In this document: positions 26,085 through 31,621 of the stretch, in pieces
How positions within the stretch are numbered: the stretch's first letter is position 1
Layout: each line of letters opens with the position of its first letter
The notes under the pieces: model-generated
Database searches by the model: none
Told to the model about the DNA's origin: nothing
What the model saw: the letters and a program-made list of their open reading frames with translations, nothing else
Source of the DNA: DATKDP01 sp035546335
GTDB taxonomy: Bacteria; Acidobacteriota; Thermoanaerobaculia; Gp7-AA8
Length of the DNA: 31,621 bases
Assembly: GCA_035546335.1 (NCBI GenBank)
Contig: DATKDP010000073.1
Location: 1-31,621 of the forward strand
Reading direction: 5' to 3'
Made by a program: the position numbers and the translations under genes

Positions 26085-28604
26085 TCAAGCTCCTGACAAT
26101 CCCGGTGGCGGTGCGGTCTCGGTCGCCGGAGGTTCCGGCTCGGGAGGGAGACGTTCGGGCAGGGTGGTTGTCGGCGGCGGTTCCGGACGGAAGATTCCTC
26201 CCTCGAGCTGCGGTGGCGCGCTGGTCGCAGTCGGATCATGAGGGAGGTCCTCGGGCATGAGACCGTACGGGTCGAAGGGCTCGAGAGGTTCGGGAGGTGG
26301 CGGCGCCATGTGCGCCGGACAGGCGAAGCTCGGTGCCGTCGCCGCTTTGAACGCCTGATTCCTCACGACCTCGGGGGGGCAGAAGGGGGTAGCGAGACCG
26401 CCGCTGAAGATGTCGATCCTGGTGAAGGTGATCCCCGATGGCGCGGGGAAATCGCGGTCGGCATTCCCCTCTGTCACGTCGCGCATGAAGCGCGCCCAGA
26501 TCGGAACGGCACCCACCGATCCCGACACGCCGACGGGTGCATTGTCGTCGAAGCCGATCCACGTGAGAGCGAGCGTGTCGGGAGTGAACCCGGCGAACCA
26601 GGCATCCCGCAGATCATTGGTCGTTCCCGTCTTACCCGCCGCCGTCTTGCGAAAGCCCTGGCGGCCGGCGCCCGCTCCCGTCCCCTCACGGATCACCGCC
26701 TTCATGATGTCGACGGCTAGATAGACGTTTCGCGCCGGGAATACCTGAACCGCTTCGACCGGATCATCACCGCCGACGACACGCCCATGGTCGTCGAGAA
26801 TGAAACGAACGGCCCGCAATGGAGCGCGGGAGCCCATGCGGGCAATGGTTGTGTATGCCTCCGCCATCTCGATCGGAGTGATCTCGCTCGAACCGAGAAT
26901 GAGCGACGGCACCTCCTCGAGCTCCGACTGAACACCGAGAGCGTGCGCGGTGCGGACGATGCCATCGAGGCCTGCGGAAAGACCGATGCGAACGGAGGCA
27001 GCGTTGAGAGAATCGACGAGCGCCTTCCTGACGGTGACCACACCGAGATACTGCTCTCCGTAGTTGCGAGGAGACCAGTCCCTGCCGAAGCGACGCTTGA
27101 GAATGAATCGTGAGTCGTTCACCAGCGTGGCCGGAGTGATGTTCTGGCCCGACAAGCTCGGCTCGAAGGCGGCGAGATAGACGAACGGCTTGAAGAGCGA
27201 GCCGACCTGACGTTTGGCCGCGAGTGCGCGGTTGAACTGGCTTCGCTCGTAGTTGCGCCCTCCGACGAGCGCACGAATCTCTCCGCTGGGAACGTCGACG
27301 GCGATGAGTGCACCCTCGAGAGGATTCTCGGACCGGCGGAGCCGGCGAGACGATTTCTCGAGCGCCAGCAGCCCCGCCTGAACCCTCTGCGCCGCGTGAT
27401 TCTGCCACTCGAGATCGATCGCCGTATAGATCGAAAGACCGCGCCCCTTGACGTCGCGAATCCCGTAGTCGCGCGCCAGCTCGTGCATCACGCGGTCGAC
27501 GTAGTAGGGGATCGAAGCGAGACCGCTCTTCTCGCGGTTGGGACGTTTGGGCAGCGGCTTCTCGACCGCTTCATCATGCGTCTGCTGATCGATTTTGTCG
27601 TGCCTGCGGAGCAATCCGAGAACCGTGTTCCTCCGTTCGAGCGCACGCTCCGGATGCTCGAAGGGGGTGTAGTTGTTGGGGGCCCGAATCATCGCGACGA
27701 GCAGCGCCGCCTCCGCGACGTCGATCTCCGTGACCGGTTTCCCGAAGTAGAACCGCGCCGCTTCTCCGACCCCGAGGATCGAGATCGACCGGTCCCTGCC
27801 GAGGTAGATGTCATTCAGATACGCCTCCAGAATCTCGCGCTTCGAATACTTCGCATCGAGAATCAGCGACATGAACGCCTCGACGATCTTTCGCCGGAAC
27901 GTCCGCTCTCCCGTAAGGTAGTAGTTCTTCACCAGCTGCTGGGTCAGCGTCGATCCTCCTTCGGCGACGCCGCGGGCGCGGAGGTTCCGAAACAGCGCTC
28001 GTCCGATTCCGACAGGATCGACTCCGGGATGCTGCCAGAATCGAACGTCCTCGGTGACGATCACGGCGTCGACCAGGTGATCGGGAATCTGGTCGAGTTT
28101 CACAGGCCGCCGGTTCTCGAGCCGTTCGCTCAAGACCGAAGTCAGAAGCTCCGGCTCGAGCGCGGCTCCTGTGACCGCCCCGCCACCCGGCGACTCCAGC
28201 ACCTCGGCGATTCGGCCGCGCTCGAAACGAATCGAGACCTGCTGCTCGCTTCGATCTCCCTCCCGAGACTTGAACGGACGGATGTAGATCGAAACGACAC
28301 CCTCCTTGACCGCGTAGTCGCCGGGCTTGTCGAGCGTCGTGCCAGATCGGTAGCCGAGCCTGCCGAGCGTTTCGATCAGGGAGTCGCGGGAGAGAGCAAG
28401 ATCCGGCTCGAGTGGAAAGAGATCGGTGAAGATCCGCGTGGGCAGCGCCACACGGCGCACCTCGAAGCGGCCGACGGCTTGGCTATAGACGAAGATCGCG
28501 GTGGCGATGACCAGAATTCCGAGAGCGATAGCGACGATGGCAGCAGTCCGAACGACGGTTCCGCGTCTGGAGAGACGCGGCATGGGATCAGGAGTGTCGG
28601 CCAT
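26085..28604 (-). CDS. Class A penicillin-binding protein (glycosyltransferase/transpeptidase)
   Basis: An 839-residue bifunctional peptidoglycan synthase. Order: short cytoplasmic tail, one membrane anchor at about 18-42, a linker/UB2H-like region, a GT51 glycosyltransferase with E185 in EDVRFWQHPG and GGSTLTQQLVKNY, and a transpeptidase with S469-L-F-K472, SLNA and KTGTTND. The C-terminal 80 residues are rich in Pro and Glu and probably extend into the periplasm. It polymerises lipid II and cross-links strands at the inner membrane. The ATG at 28604 follows GAGG by 5 nt and lies 10 nt after the pgeF stop, so the two genes are likely one operon. The name mrcA or mrcB is not assigned, as the subgroup is unclear. 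Confidence 0.95.
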   Translation of the reverse strand: MADTPDPMPRLSRRGTVVRTAAIVAIALGILVIATAIFVYSQAVGRFEVRRVALPTRIFTDLFPLEPDLALSRDSLIETLGRLGYRSGTTLDKPGDYAVKEGVVSIYIRPFKSREGDRSEQQVSIRFERGRIAEVLESPGGGAVTGAALEPELLTSVLSERLENRRPVKLDQIPDHLVDAVIVTEDVRFWQHPGVDPVGIGRALFRNLRARGVAEGGSTLTQQLVKNYYLTGERTFRRKIVEAFMSLILDAKYSKREILEAYLNDIYLGRDRSISILGVGEAARFYFGKPVTEIDVAEAALLVAMIRAPNNYTPFEHPERALERRNTVLGLLRRHDKIDQQTHDEAVEKPLPKRPNREKSGLASIPYYVDRVMHELARDYGIRDVKGRGLSIYTAIDLEWQNHAAQRVQAGLLALEKSSRRLRRSENPLEGALIAVDVPSGEIRALVGGRNYERSQFNRALAAKRQVGSLFKPFVYLAAFEPSLSGQNITPATLVNDSRFILKRRFGRDWSPRNYGEQYLGVVTVRKALVDSLNAASVRIGLSAGLDGIVRTAHALGVQSELEEVPSLILGSSEITPIEMAEAYTTIARMGSRAPLRAVRFILDDHGRVVGGDDPVEAVQVFPARNVYLAVDIMKAVIREGTGAGAGRQGFRKTAAGKTGTTNDLRDAWFAGFTPDTLALTWIGFDDNAPVGVSGSVGAVPIWARFMRDVTEGNADRDFPAPSGITFTRIDIFSGGLATPFCPPEVVRNQAFKAATAPSFACPAHMAPPPPEPLEPFDPYGLMPEDLPHDPTATSAPPQLEGGIFRPEPPPTTTLPERLPPEPEPPATETAPPPGLSGA

Positions 28605-28614
28605 CGAGACCTCA

Positions 28615-29382
28615 TCACTGCGAAACGACCGCCAGGTTGCGTCCCGCCGCGGGGCCGCTGCGGCGATAGGAATGAAACCGTGAGCCCTCACATCGAGTGC
28701 ATTCGCCGGAATCGTGGATCCGGCCCTCGTCGATTCCGCCCGCCACAAGCCGTCTTCTGGCGAAGCCGGCGAGGTCGAGAAAGGGGCGTGGACCGCGGCT
28801 TCGATCGATGCTGGCGTCGATCAGAGGGTCCTGCTTCCTGAGCTCTTCGATGACTTCCTCTCCTACTTCGAAACAGCACGAACGGATCGAAGGGCCGAGC
28901 CAGGCGAGGGCGCCGGTGGGATTGAATGATGCCCGGCTCCGCAACTGCTCGAGCAGCGTCTCGATGACGCCGCGTGCACTCCCTCTCCATCCGGCATGAA
29001 GGTTGGCGATGATGGAGTGCGCGGGATCGACCACCGTCACGGGGAGACAATCTGCAACCTTGATGCCGAGAGAAACACCGAGCTGCTGCGACCAGAGAGC
29101 GTCGCAGACCGGTTCGACCTCGCTGCCGGCTGCGACCGGCGGTTGCGCTTCGCGCGTCTGCTCGACCTGGTGAACTGTCGTCCCGTGCAGCTGCGCGCAG
29201 GTCGAAAGCGGCGCATCGAGACCGAACCTCTCCAGGAGGAACCCCGCCAGGTGACTTCTGGTCGCTTCGTCGAGGCGTCCCGACGTGTCACAGGTCGTGT
29301 AGAAGAGAGCGACGCCGTCGGGAAGAGCCGGTGCCACGAGAACGTCTCCGAGGAGCGACTGCTCGAACGACCATTTGCTCAT
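28615..29382 (-). CDS. pgeF: Peptidoglycan editing factor PgeF (YfiH family)
   Basis: A 255-residue cytosolic enzyme with the zinc triad H66 (QLHG), C112 (VADCLP) and H129 (HAGWRG), plus GPSIRSCCFEVG and a C-terminal CTRCEGSRFHSYRR. The family includes laccase-like, purine-nucleoside-active proteins; the E. coli member prevents L-Ser from replacing L-Ala in the peptidoglycan stem. It lies directly upstream of the class A PBP (10 nt), which fits a cell-wall role. The start at 29382 has TACAAT 6 nt upstream and no Shine-Dalgarno. Confidence 0.95.
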   Translation of the reverse strand: MSKWSFEQSLLGDVLVAPALPDGVALFYTTCDTSGRLDEATRSHLAGFLLERFGLDAPLSTCAQLHGTTVHQVEQTREAQPPVAAGSEVEPVCDALWSQQLGVSLGIKVADCLPVTVVDPAHSIIANLHAGWRGSARGVIETLLEQLRSRASFNPTGALAWLGPSIRSCCFEVGEEVIEELRKQDPLIDASIDRSRGPRPFLDLAGFARRRLVAGGIDEGRIHDSGECTRCEGSRFHSYRRSGPAAGRNLAVVSQ

Positions 29383-29388
29383 GGGCGG

Positions 29389-29394
29389 ATTGTA
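29389..29394 (-). promoter_or_regulatory. -10 box of the pgeF-PBP operon
   Basis: TACAAT on the minus strand, 6 nt before the pgeF ATG; the spacing predicts initiation at or next to the start codon. No clear -35 is present at 16-18 nt spacing. Confidence 0.45.
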
Positions 29395-29538
29395 GAACAG
29401 GCCGCGCCGGCATCCTCGATATCACCCAACTGTCGGACCTCCCTCAGGTCCACCGCAGGGGAGAGCGGGCGTCCCGCGCCCGCCTCTGTTCCATCCGCGA
29501 CGATACAACCGATCATCACGCGGTTACGTCCGTCACCA

Positions 29539-29562
29539 AGCCGAAGATCGGAATCTTCGGCC
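29539..29562 (-). repeat. Dispersed palindrome, copy 3
   Basis: The same element on the minus strand with one mismatch at its outer end (GGCT instead of GGCC on that strand), followed there by TTGGTGACG. It lies 68 bp from copy 4 in the same direction, between DUF4388 and pgeF. Confidence 0.85.
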
Positions 29563-29606
29563 ACTTGCGAGATCGTACCCGTGGTTTACACCCTCGCCCG
29601 TCACCG

Positions 29607-29630
29607 GGCCGAAGATCGGAATCTTCGGCC
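29607..29630 (-). repeat. Dispersed palindrome, copy 4
   Basis: An exact copy on the minus strand, 10 nt past the DUF4388 stop codon and in that gene's sense orientation. It is followed by CGGTGACGG, matching the flank of copy 2. Confidence 0.9.
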
Positions 29631-29640
29631 ACACCTGCAG

Positions 29641-30459
29641 TCACGACGCGGGGGCGGTGCGCGTCAGCTCGTCGATCCGCGTGCGAAGGCGCTCGGAGAC
29701 TCCGAGGCCACCGAGGAGCGAAGCCGTCTTCTCGAGCTCGGCGATCATCGTATGGAGAGCGGAGGAGCCGCTGCCGCCCCTGATGCCGTCGATCGCGATC
29801 AGGTAGTGCTTCTCGATCGACTTGTGACCTGATTCGCCGACGTACTCGTCGGCGACGGCGCGGATGCGTGCCGCAAGATCGACGAGGCGGCCGTTTGCAT
29901 CACCGTGCGAGGCGGCGTCAGGTTTTTTTTTTAGCACCACGAGCTCGGATGTGATCAGTCCGTAGAGGACCTTCGCCACTTCGAAGGAAGGGATTCCCAG
30001 ATCGCTCGCCAGCTCTGCGATCGATCGTGCTCCGTCGATCTTCGTGATCAACAGCCATTCCTGCGGATTCAGCGTGATCTGCTCGTGGCGGTTCTGCCGC
30101 ACCTGAAGCTCGGGGACCAGATCGATCGACGGGATTTTCTTCGAAAGGACCCGCCATTCATCCAGCCTGCGGGCGGCCTCCATCAACAGGTTGGTATTCG
30201 ATTTGGTGATCGTCTGGCGTGCCGGCTCGTCTCCCGGAGAGAACTGGAACTCGCCATGATTCCAGATGGCGAGAGCGTAAATCGCTTCCTCGCCGACCAG
30301 GTCGCCAACCTGCGCATGAACCATCTGTCCGTTCTTGAGAAAGATGTGGCCGCGATCCGACTCGCGGGCGAGCGTGAACTTTCCCGTCTTCCCCGACACG
30401 CTGACCAACTGAATGATGTCGGGAAGTGGAAGCTCCTTGAGTGATCCCTGAAATGCCAT
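29641..30459 (-). CDS. DUF4388-domain protein with A10 slippage tract
   Basis: A 272-residue cytosolic protein. The first 100 residues are a DUF4388 domain (MAFQGSLKELPLPDIIQLV, GKTGKFTLA, IFLKNGQMVHAQVGDLVGEEA, FQFSPG), a domain often linked to signalling or motility proteins such as PatA-like regulators. A winged-helix-like middle (about 120-175: QEWLLITKIDGARSIAELASDLG) and a helical C-terminal domain follow. The ATG at 30459 has AGAGGTG upstream. Codons 176-179 include a run of ten A residues; adding one A would create a stop at once, so a shorter product ending after the middle domain could be made by slippage. The function is unknown. Confidence 0.88.
   Translation of the reverse strand: MAFQGSLKELPLPDIIQLVSVSGKTGKFTLARESDRGHIFLKNGQMVHAQVGDLVGEEAIYALAIWNHGEFQFSPGDEPARQTITKSNTNLLMEAARRLDEWRVLSKKIPSIDLVPELQVRQNRHEQITLNPQEWLLITKIDGARSIAELASDLGIPSFEVAKVLYGLITSELVVLKKKPDAASHGDANGRLVDLAARIRAVADEYVGESGHKSIEKHYLIAIDGIRGGSGSSALHTMIAELEKTASLLGGLGVSERLRTRIDELTRTAPAS
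29923..29932 (-). other. A10 homopolymer inside the DUF4388 gene
   Basis: Ten consecutive A on the coding strand (T on the plus strand) encode three Lys. With eleven A the frame reads K-K-K-T then TGA; with nine the frame stays open for roughly 40 codons before a stop. Such runs promote RNA-polymerase slippage and are also weak points for sequencing. Confidence 0.85.
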
Positions 30460-30555
30460 TACACCTCTTGGACGGACTCGATGGCGCTCTTCTCCTCGCG
30501 ATCCGCCGACGGACCTCCCGAGAGTCAAATTGGCCGTGAGACGAGTCGCGGTCAA

Positions 30556-30584
30556 AGCGTAGCGCACGCGGGTGAGGGCGTCAA
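30556..30584 (-). promoter_or_regulatory. Promoter of the DUF4388 gene
   Basis: On the minus strand TTGACG (30579-30584) and TACGCT (30556-30561) are 17 nt apart, a good housekeeping-sigma match. Predicted initiation near 30548 gives a leader of about 90 nt with a normal ribosome site, unlike the leaderless genes in this window. Confidence 0.6.
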
Positions 30585-30599
30585 GAATCGCCGGTCGAG

Positions 30600-31082
30600 T
30601 CAGTTCACGACGCGCTGCAAAGCCTTCGACGATTCTCGTCGAGCCGAGCTCGTCTCGATTCGATCGAGCGCCCAGAAGAAGAAAGCTCCACCTGCCAGAA
30701 CGCCCGTCGCCAGCCGCAACGCATTGCCGCTCCCCCGCAATCCGATCGCCTGGGTCACTCCGTCGACAGCGAGAGGCAGGACCAGCAGCAACAGCAGCAG
30801 CCAGGGCATTGGTGGGAGCCGCAAGCGCCTCGTGGCAATGAACCCTGCAATTCCGGCGAGCGCTCCGGCGTAGATTCCGCTGCAGCGAGCGCAGATGGGC
30901 ATCACACCACCGAACAGCTCGAGGCACCGCGACTCGATTCCGTGACAGAGCAGACGAAACGGCAGACGGAGCGCAGGGGGTGCGCCCCAGGCCATTGCCC
31001 CCGTCGCGACGATCGCGACGAAGAGGATCGTCCCCGTGGTGAAGGCGAAGAGGGCAGCACTGATTTTCGTGTCGAGCTTCAT
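30600..31082 (-). CDS. DUF2085-family membrane protein
   Basis: A 160-residue protein with about four membrane segments and the family's cysteine pattern: C46-H47 and C53 (LLCHGIESRC), then C64 and C67 (MPICARCSGIYAG), followed by PLAVDGVTQ and a final glycine-rich segment. The function of this family is unknown; the Cys/His cluster may bind metal at the membrane face. The ATG at 31082 overlaps the stop of the upstream DUF4013 gene (ATGA), so the two are probably translated together. Confidence 0.9.
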   Translation of the reverse strand: MKLDTKISAALFAFTTGTILFVAIVATGAMAWGAPPALRLPFRLLCHGIESRCLELFGGVMPICARCSGIYAGALAGIAGFIATRRLRLPPMPWLLLLLLVLPLAVDGVTQAIGLRGSGNALRLATGVLAGGAFFFWALDRIETSSARRESSKALQRVVN

Positions 31083-31621
31083 CGGGAATCGAGCCGGCAA
31101 ACCTGAGCGAATCCGTACATCGTGACGACGAGCGACCAGAATCCGGTGAAGATCACTCCGATGCAACAGAGGATCACTCCGAATTGCGCGGCGAAGTTCG
31201 CCACCAGATAGGTGACGATCGCCAGAAGGTAGTTGACGAAGTTCCGCCGGATGAAATCGTAAATTTGCTGAAACTCGAATGCGGCGGAGAACCGTCTCAG
31301 GGTGATGACCCTCAGCAATGCGGCCGGCAGGACCAGCATCACGAGAAATCCGAGCGGCACCGTGAAGCAGAGCACCGTACTGAAGAGCGCCTCTCCCACC
31401 CGCTCGTCCCAGACACCCCCCAGAACGGCGCTCGGAACGCCGAAGGCGACGATGAGGGCGACGATGGGCAGCATGTAGAGAAAGCCGACCGCAAGCAGCT
31501 TGAGACCTTCGGCGAAATACTCTCCGAGTTCCGTCCAGTCGGGCAACGGGCGCTCGAGACCTGCCACCACGTTTCGCACCAGTCGCGCGAGGTACCCGAG
31601 CAGAAAGACGTACCCGATGAG
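31079..31621 (-). CDS. DUF4013-like membrane protein, 5' end cut off
   Basis: The frame is open through the window edge, so the true start lies beyond it; the GTG at 31579 is probably an internal Val. The visible 180 residues include the ERPLPDWTELGEYFAEGLK motif of DUF4013-type proteins and four or five hydrophobic segments. It has no known function. Its last codons overlap the DUF2085 start by 4 nt. Confidence 0.8.
   Translation of the reverse strand, partial: LIGYVFLLGYLARLVRNVVAGLERPLPDWTELGEYFAEGLKLLAVGFLYMLPIVALIVAFGVPSAVLGGVWDERVGEALFSTVLCFTVPLGFLVMLVLPAALLRVITLRRFSAAFEFQQIYDFIRRNFVNYLLAIVTYLVANFAAQFGVILCCIGVIFTGFWSLVVTMYGFAQVCRLDSR

Overview
This is a GC-rich, gene-dense chromosomal window from an environmental bacterium. 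The gene mix suggests a Gram-negative lineage with an outer membrane: a TonB energy transducer, Sec lipoproteins, a CaCA exchanger, a fused membrane/spermidine-synthase-like protein, and DUF4388 and DUF4013 proteins. Acidobacteriota is my best guess from this mix, but it is an inference; no rRNA or other phylogenetic marker is present. I count 25 protein genes on both strands, often in close convergent or divergent pairs. I see no tRNA, rRNA, CRISPR, transposase or phage genes.

Layout. 1-4.3 kb: a lipoprotein, a small zinc-ribbon protein, a block of long inverted repeats, glycogen phosphorylase and a tiny lipoprotein. 4.3-9.8 kb: a membrane-anchored MutS-type ATPase, an e(P4)-like acid phosphatase lipoprotein, a small exported Cys/His protein, a Ca2+/Na+ exchanger and a TonB protein. 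9.9-12.8 kb: an oxidative-stress unit of a PerR-like Fur regulator and catalase-peroxidase KatG, with a strong promoter and two matching candidate operators. 12.9-20.1 kb: the fused membrane/spermidine-synthase-like protein, a REC-GAF-PAS-histidine kinase that appears to start at CTG, and a fused alpha/beta E1 of a branched-chain-type 2-oxoacid dehydrogenase. 20.1-25.9 kb: a MATE transporter, an SGNH hydrolase, a PQQ-type sugar dehydrogenase, a lone response regulator, an M48 metalloprotease lipoprotein and an aldo/keto reductase. 26.1-31.6 kb: a cell-envelope block with a class A penicillin-binding protein directly behind pgeF, then DUF4388, DUF2085 and a DUF4013 gene cut by the window edge.

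What stands out. (1) A palindrome with 10-bp arms and a 4-nt loop occurs four times, always between genes and always in the same orientation relative to the upstream gene. (2) KatG has Arg where the family has the Met of its Met-Tyr-Trp catalytic cross-link. (3) The Fur-family regulator keeps all five PerR metal ligands but has no cysteine, and matching operator-like sites precede both it and katG. (4) Several genes have a TANNNT box only 5-10 nt before the start codon and no Shine-Dalgarno, which suggests leaderless transcripts. (5) An A10 run in the DUF4388 gene would give an immediate stop if one base were added. I found no multi-gene system here that I would call a new defence or mobile system.
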